DNA of 64,000 nt from Phycicoccus flavus (GCF_004025965.2 NZ_SAYU02000004.1:36878-100877); one strand, 5' to 3'. Shown: positions 35,276 through 44,428, counted from the stretch's first letter. Notes: a model not told the origin generated them from the sequence alone. Program-made: numbers and translations.

Positions 35276-36454
35276 TCAGTACGTGGGCACGGAGGGGTCG
35301 ACCTCGCGCGACCACGCGAGGATCCCGCCCTCGACGTCGACGGCGTCGACCCCGCGGGCCCGCAGCAGGTCGACCGCCTCGGCCGAGCGGCCGCCGGACT
35401 TGCAGTGCACGTAGACGCGTCCGCCGTCGACCGGCAGCGGGTCCCCCGCGCGCACCCGGCCGACGGGGAAGAGCACTGACCCGGGGACGGCCGCGACGTC
35501 GCGCTCCCCCGGCTCGCGCACGTCGAGCAGCGCGACCCCGTCCTCCCGCAGCAGGTCGGCGAGCTCGGCCACCGACACCGACGGCCGCGAGCCGCCGCCG
35601 GAACCGTCCGCGTCCACCGGCGCCGCACCGTCCGCCCTCGACGTCGCCCACCCGAGCGGCCGCGCCGGGTCCGCCCCGGCCCCGCAGACCCGGCACCCGG
35701 GGTCGCGGCGCACGGGCACGGTGTCCCAGGTCTGGCGCAGCGCGTCGTGGACGAGCAGCCGCCCGACGAGCGGCTCCCCCGAGCCGGTGACGAGCTTGAC
35801 CGCCTCGGTGGCCATGACCGAGCCGATGGCGGCGCACACCGCGCCGAGCACCCCGCCGACGGCGCACGACGGGACGGCGTCCGGCGGCGGCTGGGCCGGG
35901 AAGACACAGGCGTAGCAGGGCCCCTCCCCCGCCCACCACACCGCCGCCTGGCCGTCGAAGCGGTACACCGACCCCCACACGTGCGGGACGCCGAGCCGGG
36001 CGCAGGCGTCGCCGACGAGGTAGCGGGTCGGGAAGTTGTCGGCGCCGTCGAGCACGAGGTCGTAGTCGGCGACGACGTCCATCGCCGTCAGGGCGTCGAG
36101 CCGCGAGCCGTGCCGCACGACGACGGTGTCCGGCGAGAGCGCGGCGACGGCCTCGGCGGCCGAGTCGACCTTGGGCCGCCCGACGTCGGCGACCCCGTGC
36201 ACCACCTGCCGCTGGAGGTTCGTCGTCTCGACAACGTCGTCGTCGACCACGCCGATCGTCCCCACCCCGGCGGCGGCGAGGTAGAGCAGCGCCGGCGAGC
36301 CGAGCCCTCCGGCCCCGACGACGAGCACCCGCGCGGCCCGCAGCCGGCGCTGCCCGTCGACCCCGAGGCCGGGCAGCAACAGGTGCCGGGCGAAGCGGGT
36401 CCGCTCCGCCGCCGTGAGCTCCGGACCGAGCGGCACCAGCGGGGGTCGCGCCAT
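35276..36454 (-). CDS. moeZ: Adenylyltransferase/sulfurtransferase MoeZ (MoeB-rhodanese)
   Basis: A 392-aa E1-like enzyme with a C-terminal rhodanese domain. It adenylates and thiolates ubiquitin-like sulfur carriers (MoaD, CysO, ThiS). GAGGLGSPALLYLAAAGVG binds ATP; DGADNFPTRYL is the activation loop. Two CxxC pairs (CYAC and CRVC) bind zinc. The rhodanese active-site cysteine is in HCKSGGRS (about residue 351). It lies near the DUF1810 gene and divergent from the tetR gene, like Rv3206c. It could supply sulfur for the MoaE encoded at 14 kb. Confidence 0.93.
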   Translation of the reverse strand: MARPPLVPLGPELTAAERTRFARHLLLPGLGVDGQRRLRAARVLVVGAGGLGSPALLYLAAAGVGTIGVVDDDVVETTNLQRQVVHGVADVGRPKVDSAAEAVAALSPDTVVVRHGSRLDALTAMDVVADYDLVLDGADNFPTRYLVGDACARLGVPHVWGSVYRFDGQAAVWWAGEGPCYACVFPAQPPPDAVPSCAVGGVLGAVCAAIGSVMATEAVKLVTGSGEPLVGRLLVHDALRQTWDTVPVRRDPGCRVCGAGADPARPLGWATSRADGAAPVDADGSGGGSRPSVSVAELADLLREDGVALLDVREPGERDVAAVPGSVLFPVGRVRAGDPLPVDGGRVYVHCKSGGRSAEAVDLLRARGVDAVDVEGGILAWSREVDPSVPTY

Positions 36455-36568
36455 GCCCGGAACCTAACACCGCGGCACCCGCCCCGGCCCCGGGCGCGGC
36501 GCAGCGCCCGCCCCGCCGCGGCCCGTCCGTAGGATGGCCCGCGCACCCCGCCCCTGGTCGGAGGACCC

Positions 36569-37189
36569 ATGACGAGCTCGACCGCCACCCGCAGCACCCG
36601 GATGCCCCGCAGCGAGCGCCGGGCGCAGCTCCTCGAGGCGGCCCAGGCCGTCTTCGTGCAGTCCGGCTACCACGCCGCCGCGATGGACGAGATCGCCGAG
36701 CACGCCGGCGTCAGCAAGCCGGTGCTCTACCAGCACTTCCCCGGCAAGCTCGACCTCTACCTCGCGCTGCTCGACACGCACTGCGACACCCTCGAGCAGC
36801 TCGTCCTCAAGGCCCTCGAGGAGACCGAGGGCGACAACGAGGTGCGCGTGCAGGCCACCGTCGCCGCCTACTTCGACTTCGTCACCCGCGAGGACGCCGC
36901 GTTCCGGATGGTCTTCGAGTCCGACCTCACGAGCGTCCCGCAGGTGCGGGCCCGGCTCGACGCCGTCGAGATGGTGTGCGCCGAGGGCATCGCCGACGTC
37001 ATCGCCGAGGACACCGGCGTCGACGAGCAGCGCGCGCTGCTGCTCGGGTCCGCCCTGGCCGGCATGGCGCAGGTCGCGGCCCGGCACTGGCTGAGCCAGG
37101 GCGGCGGCATCCCCGAGCAGGAGGCCGCGTCGATGATCAGCACGCTGGCCTGGCGGGGCCTGGGGTCCTTCCCCAAGGTCGAGGGCTGA
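36569..37189 (+). CDS. TetR family transcriptional regulator
   Basis: A 206-aa repressor with the N-terminal helix-turn-helix AAMDEIAEHAGVSKPVLYQH (about 45-65) and a helical ligand-binding C-terminus. It corresponds in order and look to Rv3208, followed by a DUF3107 protein. The upstream 114-bp gap to moeZ should hold both promoters. Target genes and ligand are not evident. Confidence 0.9.
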   Translation: MTSSTATRSTRMPRSERRAQLLEAAQAVFVQSGYHAAAMDEIAEHAGVSKPVLYQHFPGKLDLYLALLDTHCDTLEQLVLKALEETEGDNEVRVQATVAAYFDFVTREDAAFRMVFESDLTSVPQVRARLDAVEMVCAEGIADVIAEDTGVDEQRALLLGSALAGMAQVAARHWLSQGGGIPEQEAASMISTLAWRGLGSFPKVEG

Positions 37190-37310
37190 GCCGACCCGGC
37201 CGGCCCTCCCGGGCGCGGAACAGCGCGTCCGGCCCGACGGTTAGCCTGGGCGACGAACCCCCCCGACCCGCGGGCCAGCACCCGCGGAGACCACGAAAGG
37301 TGCGTGCCCC

Positions 37311-37538
37311 GTGGAGGTCACCATCGGCGTCCAGAACGTCGCCCGCGAGATCACCGTCGAGACCGACGCCGACCCCGCGCAGGTCGCCAAGGCGGTCGAC
37401 GACGCGCTCGCCTCGCCCGAGTCCGTCCTGCGGCTCACCGACTCCAAGGGCCGCACGGTCCTCGTCCCCGGCCGCGCCATCGGCTGGGTCCAGGTGGGCG
37501 AGTCCGAGAAGGGCAAGGTCGGCTTCGGCATGAGCTGA
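37311..37538 (+). CDS. DUF3107 family protein (TB9.4-like)
   Basis: A 75-aa acidic protein, MEVTIGVQNVAREITVETDA, ending GESEKGKVGFGMS, that matches the DUF3107 family (Rv3208A/TB9.4 type). It starts at GTG 37311, downstream of the tetR gene in the same direction. Function is unknown. Confidence 0.9.
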   Translation: MEVTIGVQNVAREITVETDADPAQVAKAVDDALASPESVLRLTDSKGRTVLVPGRAIGWVQVGESEKGKVGFGMS

Positions 37539-37605
37539 CGCCGCCGGGGCAGCACCACCGCTGACCTGCGGGGACGCCCGCCGGACCCCCTGCCTTGTCC
37601 AAGGT

Positions 37606-37634
37606 TTGACGAATCTTCGTCGAAGGTCTAGCGT
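37606..37634 (+). promoter_or_regulatory. Promoter with a palindromic spacer upstream of the GlsB/YeaQ gene
   Basis: TTGACG (37606-37611), a 17-base spacer and TAGCGT (37629-37634) make a good vegetative promoter. GACGAA-TC-TTCGTC (37608-37621), a perfect inverted repeat, covers the end of the -35 and half of the spacer. That is a suitable place for a repressor. The regulator is unknown. Confidence 0.6.
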
Positions 37635-37735
37635 CGGTCCCGGCGCCGGCACCCCGGCGCTCGGTCCGACCGTCCGCCCGGACGTCGTGCCGGTATGAAG
37701 AGTCCGGGGCCCGGATCCCCGGAAAGGAGACACCC

Positions 37736-38002
37736 GTGATCCTCGGCATCATCGGCACGATCATCTTCGGCGCCGTCATCGGCATCCTCGCCCGCCTGGT
37801 CCTGCCGGGCAAGCAGCACATCAGCGTGCTCATGACCGTCGTCCTCGGCGTCCTCGGCGCCCTCGTGGGCTACTGGATCTGGGGCGCCCCGAAGGACGAC
37901 GGCAGCATCGACTGGCTGCGCTGGATCACCTCGGTGATCGCGGCCGCGCTGTTCGTCGTCATCTACGAGCGGATCACCGCGCGGCGCAGCGTCACGCACT
38001 GA
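37736..38002 (+). CDS. GlsB/YeaQ/YmgE family stress membrane protein
   Basis: An 88-aa protein with three hydrophobic helices. IGTIIFGAVIGILARLVLPG and VVLGVLGALVGYWIWG are the family hallmarks, and a C-terminal helix follows WITSVIAAALFVVIYERI. Such small proteins are induced by envelope or general stress. GTG 37736 follows a GGAAAGGAGA ribosome site. A strong hairpin follows the gene. Confidence 0.88.
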   Translation: MILGIIGTIIFGAVIGILARLVLPGKQHISVLMTVVLGVLGALVGYWIWGAPKDDGSIDWLRWITSVIAAALFVVIYERITARRSVTH

Positions 38003-38058
38003 CCGTCACCTGAGCTTTCGGGGACCATCCCCGGCACCGACCTCTCGGGTCGAGCGTG

Positions 38059-38091
38059 CGAGGGCCCCCGCCACCACGGCGGGGGCCCTCG
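38059..38091. terminator. Bidirectional terminator hairpin
   Basis: A perfect 14-bp inverted repeat, CGAGGGCCCCCGCC, with loop ACCAC separates the rightward GlsB/YeaQ gene from the leftward ferritin-like gene. Its position between converging genes supports bidirectional termination. Confidence 0.8.
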
Positions 38092-38131
38092 TACGTCCCC
38101 GGGAGGCGTCCGACCCGGCGCCGCCGGCGGA

Positions 38132-38809
38132 TCAGGCCTCGAGGCCCATCCGGTTCATCCGCCGCTGGTGGTTGTCGGTGAGCCGGGTGAACATCCGCCC
38201 CACCTCGCCGAGGTCGACGCCGCCGCCGACGAGCAGCGCGGACATCGCGTCCCGCTCCACCGCGACGGCCTGCGCCTGCGACAGCGCCTCGCCGAGCAGC
38301 CGCCGTCCCCACAGGGCCAGCCGTCCCGCCGTCGTGGCGTCGGTGCGGATCGCGTCGCGGACGATCTGGACGACGAACTCCGCGTGCCCGCCGTCGTCGA
38401 GGGCGGCCTGCATCACCGAGCGGGTCTCCTCGTCGACGAACGCGGACATCTCGCGGTAGAAGTCCTTGGCGATGCCGTCGCCGACGTAGGCCTTGACGAG
38501 GCCCTCGAGCCAGCCCTTCGGCGCCGTCCGCTCGTGGAAGGCGGTGAGGGGCGCGACGAACGGGCCCATGGCGGCCTCGGGGTCGATGCCGCGCTCGCGC
38601 ATGTGGTCGACGAGCTGGGTGTAGCGGGCGAAGTCGGTCGTCGCCAGCTGGCCGGTCGCGGTCTTCAGCGCGATGGTCGGGGCGAGGTCGCAGTCGACCG
38701 CCATCCGGATGAAGGCCGTGAGCTCGCCGTACGCGAGCACCCCGAGCAGGTCGCCGACCGCGGCCTGCAGGCCGGGGTCGGACGGAGGGGCGGAGGACGG
38801 CTGCTCCAT
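38132..38809 (-). CDS. Ferritin-like fold protein (Rv3210c type)
   Basis: A 225-aa helical protein annotated in actinobacteria as ferritin-like or MiaE-like. GVLAYGELTAFIRMAVDC begins the four-helix bundle. EREMSAFVDE-like acidic pairs are present (FYREMSAFVDEETRSV and GHAEFVVQIV), and these could ligate a di-iron site. Which residues bind metal is not certain. It ends RRMNRMGLEA. It lies between the GlsB/YeaQ gene and rhlE. Confidence 0.82.
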   Translation of the reverse strand: MEQPSSAPPSDPGLQAAVGDLLGVLAYGELTAFIRMAVDCDLAPTIALKTATGQLATTDFARYTQLVDHMRERGIDPEAAMGPFVAPLTAFHERTAPKGWLEGLVKAYVGDGIAKDFYREMSAFVDEETRSVMQAALDDGGHAEFVVQIVRDAIRTDATTAGRLALWGRRLLGEALSQAQAVAVERDAMSALLVGGGVDLGEVGRMFTRLTDNHQRRMNRMGLEA

Positions 38810-38991
38810 GGGCAGCGAGCCTAACGGGTACGATCAGGCTGTCCACGGTGCCCGGTCGGCACGAACGTGAGAGACCGCGACGGGTGGGCCACCGGTTCGA
38901 CACCGGCCTGGCGCCCACTCCCGAAGACCCCCGATCGGCCCGCACACCTGCGTGTGGCGCCTCCGCGCGCCGCCGATCCGGAAGAGAGTCC

Positions 38992-40563
38992 ATGACCGAC
39001 GTCACCGACGCGCCCGAGGCCACGACGGCCCCGGCCGCCCCCGCGGCACCCACCCAGACCTTCGCCGACTTCCCCGTGCACCCCGACATCGTCGGCGCGC
39101 TCGCGGACGCGGGCATCGTCACCCCGTTCCCCATCCAGTCGATGACGATGCCCGTCGCCCTCGGGGGCCACGACATCATCGGCCAGGCCAAGACCGGCAC
39201 CGGCAAGACGCTCGGCTTCGGCGTCCCCATGCTCAACCGGGTCGTCGCGCCCGGCGACGACGGCTTCGAGACCCTCGCCGCGCCCGGCAAGCCGCAGGCC
39301 CTGGCCGTCGCCCCGACCCGCGAGCTCGCCGTGCAGGTCTCCGGCGACCTCGAGCGGGCGGGCGCGCGCCGCGGCATCCGCGTCCTCACCGTCTACGGCG
39401 GGCGCGCCTACGAGCCGCAGATCGACGCGCTGCGCCGCGGCGTCGAGGTCGTCGTCGGCACGCCGGGCCGCCTCATCGACCTCGCCCAGCAGGGGCACCT
39501 GCAGCTCGGGCACGCCCGCACCGTCGTCCTCGACGAGGCCGACGAGATGCTCGACCTCGGGTTCCTCCCCGACGTCGAGCGCATCCTCGCGATGACCCCG
39601 GCCGCCCGGCAGACGATGCTCTTCTCGGCGACCATGCCCGGCGCCGTCGTCACCCTGGCCCGCCGGTACATGAACCAGCCGACCCACATCCGCGCGATGT
39701 CCGAGGACGACGGCTCCGACCGCGCCACCGTCCTCGCCATCGAGCAGCTCGTCTACCGCGCGCACGCGATGGACAAGGTCGAGATGCTGGCCCGGATGCT
39801 GCAGGCCGAGGGCCGCGGCCTCACCATCGTCTTCACCCGCACCAAGCGCACGGCGGCCAAGGTGGCCGACGACCTCGGCAGCCGCGGGTTCGCGGCCGCC
39901 CCGCTGCACGGCGACCTCGGCCAGGGGGCGCGCGAGCAGGCGCTGCGCGCGTTCCGCAGCGGCAAGGTCGACGTCCTCGTCGCCACCGACGTCGCCGCCC
40001 GCGGCATCGACGTCACGAACGTCACGCACGTCGTCAACTACCAGTGCCCCGAGGACGAGAAGACCTACCTGCACCGCACCGGCCGGACCGGTCGCGCGGG
40101 CAACACCGGCATCGCCGTCACCTTCGTCGACTGGGACGACCTGCACCGCTGGGCCCTCATCAACAAGGCGCTTGACCTCGGCATCCCCGAGCCGCAGGAG
40201 ACCTACTCCTCCTCGCCGCACTTCTACGCCGACCTCGGCATCCCCGAGGGGGCCAAGGGCCGGCTGCCCCGCTCGCAGCAGACCCGCGCCGGCCTCGAGG
40301 CCGAGGTCGTCGAGGACCTCGGCGAGACCGGCAAGTCCGCGGGCCGCGGCCGTGGGGGCCACGGCGGCGGGCGCGGCGGCGACCGCGGGGACCGGGGCGA
40401 GCGCGGGGACCGGGGCGAGCGCGGGGACCGGGGCGAGCGCGGTCGTGGTGGCGAGCGCTCCGGCGCCGCGCACGGCGAGTCCGCCGAGGGCGGCGACCGT
40501 CCGCGTCGGCGGCGCAACCGGCGCCGGACCCGCGGCGGCAAGCCCGCCGACGGCCAGGCCTGA
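38992..40563 (+). CDS. rhlE: DEAD-box RNA helicase (RhlE type)
   Basis: A 523-aa ATP-dependent RNA helicase. The Q motif (TPFPIQSMTMPVAL), AKTGTGKT (Walker A), DEADEMLD, SAT, and HRTGRTGRAG are intact. The C-terminal RG-rich tail, with three GDRGER repeats and GGRGRGG-like segments, should bind RNA. It acts in ribosome assembly or mRNA turnover. ATG 38992 follows GGAAGAGAGTCC. The 182-bp region before it, to the ferritin-like gene, holds no gene I can support. Confidence 0.93.
   Translation: MTDVTDAPEATTAPAAPAAPTQTFADFPVHPDIVGALADAGIVTPFPIQSMTMPVALGGHDIIGQAKTGTGKTLGFGVPMLNRVVAPGDDGFETLAAPGKPQALAVAPTRELAVQVSGDLERAGARRGIRVLTVYGGRAYEPQIDALRRGVEVVVGTPGRLIDLAQQGHLQLGHARTVVLDEADEMLDLGFLPDVERILAMTPAARQTMLFSATMPGAVVTLARRYMNQPTHIRAMSEDDGSDRATVLAIEQLVYRAHAMDKVEMLARMLQAEGRGLTIVFTRTKRTAAKVADDLGSRGFAAAPLHGDLGQGAREQALRAFRSGKVDVLVATDVAARGIDVTNVTHVVNYQCPEDEKTYLHRTGRTGRAGNTGIAVTFVDWDDLHRWALINKALDLGIPEPQETYSSSPHFYADLGIPEGAKGRLPRSQQTRAGLEAEVVEDLGETGKSAGRGRGGHGGGRGGDRGDRGERGDRGERGDRGERGRGGERSGAAHGESAEGGDRPRRRRNRRRTRGGKPADGQA
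40387..40440 (+). repeat. Three 18-bp tandem repeats in the rhlE tail
   Basis: The unit GGGGACCGGGGCGAGCGC occurs three times exactly, in frame, encoding GDRGER repeats. Such exact DNA repeats can change copy number by slippage and so vary the length of the RNA-binding tail. Confidence 0.9.
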
Positions 40564-40653
40564 CCCCGTCCGGGCGCGCGTGACGGATGTCATGCGCGCC
40601 CGTGAACGGTGGGTGACTGACTGGAGGGGTCCCCGACGACCCCGGGAGGTCCC

Positions 40654-42321
40654 ATGTCCGCACCCACCGCCGACCGCCCCCGGACCGCGCAGGGGTCCCC
40701 CGGGCTCCGGCGTCACGTCGGCACCGTCGGCCTGCTCTTCGCGAGCATCGGCTCCATCATCGGCTCCGGCTGGCTCTTCGGGGCGATGAACGCCGCCCAG
40801 ACCGCCGGCCCCGCGGCGGTCATCTCCTGGGCGCTCGGCGCGGTGATGATCCTCCTCATCGGGCTCTGCTACGCCGAGCTCGGCACGATGTTCCCGTTGT
40901 CCGGAGGCGTGGTCCGCTTCCCACACATCGCCTTCGGCTCGACCGCGAGCTTCCTCACCGGCTGGATCACGTGGGTCGCGTGCATGAGCGTCGCGCCCAT
41001 CGAGGTCGAGGGCGCCCTCCAGTACGCGACGAAGTACGCGCCGTTCACCGAGAGGCACTCCGTCGGTGGCAGCACCGTGCACACCCTCACCGGGCTCGGG
41101 CTCGTCGTCGCGGTCGTCCTCATGGCCGTGTTCGTCGTCGTCAACTACGTCGGCGTCCGGTGGTTCGCCCGGGTCAACACGGTCCTCGTCTGGTGGAAGC
41201 TCGCGATCATCACGATCGTCATCGGCGCCTTCCTCCTCACCTCGTTCCACGGCTCGAACTTCACCTCGCAGGGCTTCCGGCCGGAGGGCTGGCACGGGGT
41301 GTTCACGGCCATCGCGACGTCCGGGATCGTCTTCAGCTTCCTCGGCTTCCGGCAGGGCATCGAGCTCGCCGGTGAGACCGACAACCCGCGCCGCAACGTG
41401 CCGCTGGCGGTCATCGGGTCCGTGCTCGCGACCGGGCTGATCTACGTGCTCCTCCAGGTCGCGTTCATCGGCGCGCTGCGCCCGCAGGACTTCGCCGACG
41501 GCTGGGCCAGGGTGAGCTTCACCGGTGACTTCGGACCGCTCGCGGCGATCGCCTCGTTCCTCGGCCTGGCCTGGCTCGCCGTGCTGCTGTACGTCGACGC
41601 CGTCGTCTCCCCCGCCGACACCGGCCTCATCTACATCACCGTGACCTCGCGCATCTCCTACGCGATGTCCCGCAACGGCAACGCCCCTCAGGCGCTCGGC
41701 CGCACCACGGATCGGGGCGTGCCGCTCGTGAGCATGGGTGTCGCGTTCGTCGTCGGGCTCGTCCTCTTCCTGCCCTTCCCGAGCTGGCAGCAGCTGGTCG
41801 GGTTCATCACCTCGGCCACCGTGCTGTCCTTCGGCTCGGGTCCGCTCGTACTCGCCGCCATGCGCCGCCAGCTGCCGGACCGGGAGCGACCCTTCCGGGT
41901 GCCGGGCGGGCACGTCATCCCGTTCCTCTCCTTCTTCTCCTCCAACCTCATCGTCTACTGGACCGGCTGGGCGACGAACTCCAAGCTCTTCGTCGCCGTC
42001 CTCCTCGGCCTGGTCCTCCTCGCCGTCATGTACGCCCTGCACAGCCACCACGAGCAGCCCTACGACTGGGCCTGGCGGGCCGGCTCCTGGTACCTGCCGT
42101 GGCTGGCCGGGCTGGCGCTGCTGTCCTGGCTCGGTGACTACGACGGCGGGGTCGGGGTGCTGCACTTCGACACGGCGATCCCGGTCGTCCTCGTCTTCAG
42201 CGGGCTCGTCTACTGGTACGCCGAGCGGGTGCGGCTGCCCGGGGCCACCGTCGTGCGCAACGCCGAGCAGACCGAGCAGGAGGCGTCCCTGGAGACCGGC
42301 ACGCTCGGCGCGCAGGTCTGA
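40654..42321 (+). CDS. APC family amino-acid permease
   Basis: A 555-aa polytopic transporter with about 12-14 hydrophobic segments. The first helix GTVGLLFASIGSIIGSGWLF carries the unwound GSG region typical of APC transporters. The central ETDNPRRNVPLAVIGS is the family signature loop. The substrate, probably an amino acid or polyamine, is not clear. ATG 40654 has a GGGAGGT site. The gene is not part of the conserved block around it, as far as I recall, so it may be a local insertion. A hairpin terminator follows. Confidence 0.88.
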   Translation: MSAPTADRPRTAQGSPGLRRHVGTVGLLFASIGSIIGSGWLFGAMNAAQTAGPAAVISWALGAVMILLIGLCYAELGTMFPLSGGVVRFPHIAFGSTASFLTGWITWVACMSVAPIEVEGALQYATKYAPFTERHSVGGSTVHTLTGLGLVVAVVLMAVFVVVNYVGVRWFARVNTVLVWWKLAIITIVIGAFLLTSFHGSNFTSQGFRPEGWHGVFTAIATSGIVFSFLGFRQGIELAGETDNPRRNVPLAVIGSVLATGLIYVLLQVAFIGALRPQDFADGWARVSFTGDFGPLAAIASFLGLAWLAVLLYVDAVVSPADTGLIYITVTSRISYAMSRNGNAPQALGRTTDRGVPLVSMGVAFVVGLVLFLPFPSWQQLVGFITSATVLSFGSGPLVLAAMRRQLPDRERPFRVPGGHVIPFLSFFSSNLIVYWTGWATNSKLFVAVLLGLVLLAVMYALHSHHEQPYDWAWRAGSWYLPWLAGLALLSWLGDYDGGVGVLHFDTAIPVVLVFSGLVYWYAERVRLPGATVVRNAEQTEQEASLETGTLGAQV

Positions 42322-42337
42322 CGCCCGGGAACGGCGA

Positions 42338-42370
42338 CGGCCGCCGGCCCCCCAGGGATGCCGGCGGCCG
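42338..42370. terminator. Terminator between permease and alcohol dehydrogenase
   Basis: CGGCCGCCGGC and its complement GCCGGCGGCCG are 11-bp arms with an 11-base loop, 17 bases after the permease stop and 14 before the end of the convergent dehydrogenase gene. Likely bidirectional. Confidence 0.7.
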
Positions 42371-42383
42371 GACGCTGCGGGGG

Positions 42384-43439
42384 TCAGCCGGCGGGCGTGA
42401 TGGTGCTGACGTCGATGACGTACCGGTAGCGGACCTTGGAGCCCACGACGTCGTCGTAGGCCCGGTCCACCTCGTCGGCCCCGATGACCTCGACGGTGGC
42501 GCCGATGCCGTGCTCGGCACAGAAGTCGAGCATCTCCTGGGTCCCCTTGATGCCGCCGATGTTCGACCCGGTCAGCGTCTTGTCGCCCATGATGAGCGAG
42601 CCGAAGTGCACGGACTGCGCGTTCTCCGGCAGGCCGACGTTGACGAAGGTCCCGAACGGCTTGAGCAGGCCCAGGTACTTGTCCACGGGCAGGTCGGCCG
42701 AGACGGTGCAGACGATGACGTCGAAGGAGCCCTCGAGGTCCTCCCACGTCGAGTCCTCGCTCGTCGCCCGGTAGTCGGTAGCGCCGAACGCCTTGCCGTC
42801 CTCCTCCTTGGAGGTCGTCTGGGACAGGACGGTGACCTCGGTGCCCATGGCGGCGGCGATCTTCACGGCCATGTGGCCGAGGCCGCCCATGCCCACGACG
42901 GCGACCTTGTCCTCGGGCCCCTTCACCCAGCGCTGCAGCGGGGTGAAGGTCGTGACGCCGGCGCACAGCAGCGGCGCGGCCTGGTCCAGCGGGATGCCCT
43001 CGGGGATGCGCAGGGTGAACCGCTCGCTGACGACGATCTCCTGGCTGTAGCCGCCCATGGCGACCTCGCCGTCGTAGTTCTCGCCGTTGTACGTCGGGAC
43101 CGAGCCCTTCTCGCAGAAGTTCTCGTGGTCGCTGCGGCACATCTCGCACTCCCCGCAGGAGTCGACCATGCAGCCGACCCCGACGGCGTCGCCGACCGCG
43201 AAGCGGGTGACGTCGGAGCCGACCTCGGTGACCGTGCCCGCGATCTCGTGGCCCGGCACCATGGGGAAGAGGGCCTCGCCCCACTCCTCGCGCGCCTGGT
43301 GGATGTCGCTGTGGCAGATGCCGGCGTAGGCGACGGCGATGCGCACGTCGTCCGGGCGCAGGTCACGCCGCTCGACGGTGCCCTGGCGGAACGGGCCCTT
43401 GGCCTCGTCGACGATGATGGCGGGGGTTGTCGTGGTCAT
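42384..43439 (-). CDS. Zinc-dependent NAD(P) alcohol dehydrogenase
   Basis: A 351-aa medium-chain dehydrogenase of the cinnamyl-alcohol/YahK class. The catalytic zinc site includes Cys42 (GICHSD) and His64 (PGHEIAG). The structural zinc cysteines are 95, 98, 101 and 109. The NAD(P) motif is VVGMGGLGHMAV. It probably reduces aldehydes with NADPH. It stands between the permease and the parA-like gene; no operon partner is clear. Confidence 0.9.
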   Translation of the reverse strand: MTTTTPAIIVDEAKGPFRQGTVERRDLRPDDVRIAVAYAGICHSDIHQAREEWGEALFPMVPGHEIAGTVTEVGSDVTRFAVGDAVGVGCMVDSCGECEMCRSDHENFCEKGSVPTYNGENYDGEVAMGGYSQEIVVSERFTLRIPEGIPLDQAAPLLCAGVTTFTPLQRWVKGPEDKVAVVGMGGLGHMAVKIAAAMGTEVTVLSQTTSKEEDGKAFGATDYRATSEDSTWEDLEGSFDVIVCTVSADLPVDKYLGLLKPFGTFVNVGLPENAQSVHFGSLIMGDKTLTGSNIGGIKGTQEMLDFCAEHGIGATVEVIGADEVDRAYDDVVGSKVRYRYVIDVSTITPAG

Positions 43440-43575
43440 GCCCCGACTCTAGGAACGCCGCGGCGTCCCGGTCCAACCCGCGGCGGGCGGACGCGCGGTG
43501 AACGATCTCACGGTCCCGGCCGGGAATGCGTGGCGCCCCACGGCGGTTGCGCGGTGGACTTGCGCCCACGCTCGG

Positions 43576-44358
43576 TCAGAGGACCTGCAGCAGCTGCCGG
43601 GCGACCTCGCGGTAGGCCCTGGCCCCCTTGCTCGTGCGGGCCGTCGCGAGGATGGAGCGCCCGACGGCGGGCGCCTCGGCGAAGCGCACCGTCCGGGGGA
43701 TCGGCGGGGACAGGACGGGCAGCCCGTAGCGCTCCCCGACGTCGTCGAGGACCTCGCGGGCGTGGGTGCTGCGGCCGTCGTACAGGGTCGGGAGGATGCC
43801 GAGGACGCGCAGCTTCTTGTTGAGCAGCTTCGTGACGTCCGCGACGGTGTCCAGCAGCTGGCCGACACCGCGGTGGCTGAGCATCTCGCAGGGCATCGGG
43901 ATGACGAGGCCCTGCGCGGCGGTGAGGGCCCCGAGGGTGAGGACTCCGAGGCTCGGCGAGCAGTCGAGGAGGACGACGTCGTAGTCGCGCCGGACCGGCT
44001 CCAGGGCCTCGCGCAGGACGTACTCCCGGGCCGGCCGGCCGAGGAGGAAGGCCTCGGCGCCGGCGAGCTCGATGGTGCTGGGCACGAGGTCGACGCCGTC
44101 CGCGCAGTGGTGGACGACGTCGGCGACCTCGGCCCGGCCGAGCAGGACGTCGTGCACGGAGGCCTCGACGGTGTCGGGGTCGATGCCGAGGCTGAAGGTC
44201 AGCGAGGCCTGGGGGTCGAGGTCGACGAGGAGGACCCGGCGGCCGGCCTCGGCGAAGGCGGCGCCCAGCGAGGCGACCGACGTGGTCTTGGCGACGCCGC
44301 CCTTCTGGTTGGCGAGGGCGACGATCGTGGCCTTGGGTCTCCGGGGGGTCCGGGGCAT
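43576..44358 (-). CDS. ParA/Soj-like ATPase
   Basis: A 260-aa ParA-family P-loop ATPase with deviant Walker A KGGVAKTT (19-26), Walker A' VDLDPQASLT and Walker B VVLLDCSPSLG. No ParB is adjacent, so it is an orphan ParA of the type found next to rhlE (Rv3213c), not the chromosomal segregation pair. ATG 44358 was chosen with GGAAGG eight bases upstream; ATG 44439 would overlap the LysR gene. Confidence 0.87.
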   Translation of the reverse strand: MPRTPRRPKATIVALANQKGGVAKTTSVASLGAAFAEAGRRVLLVDLDPQASLTFSLGIDPDTVEASVHDVLLGRAEVADVVHHCADGVDLVPSTIELAGAEAFLLGRPAREYVLREALEPVRRDYDVVLLDCSPSLGVLTLGALTAAQGLVIPMPCEMLSHRGVGQLLDTVADVTKLLNKKLRVLGILPTLYDGRSTHAREVLDDVGERYGLPVLSPPIPRTVRFAEAPAVGRSILATARTSKGARAYREVARQLLQVL

Positions 44359-44428
44359 CGGGAGGGCCTTCCGACGTCGGGGCCGGCCGGGGGCCGGGGA
44401 TGGGGGCGGCAGGACTTCCCCGATCCTC

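Noticed and set aside
38821..38991. tRNA- or ncRNA-like segment before rhlE (GGTTCGACACCGG looks like a T arm)
   Set aside because: No matching acceptor stem or anticodon arm can be folded; it is probably just the rhlE leader.
38821..43284. A very long minus-strand open frame across rhlE and the permease
   Set aside because: The plus strand has the DEAD-box and permease motifs; long stop-free antisense frames are expected at this GC content.
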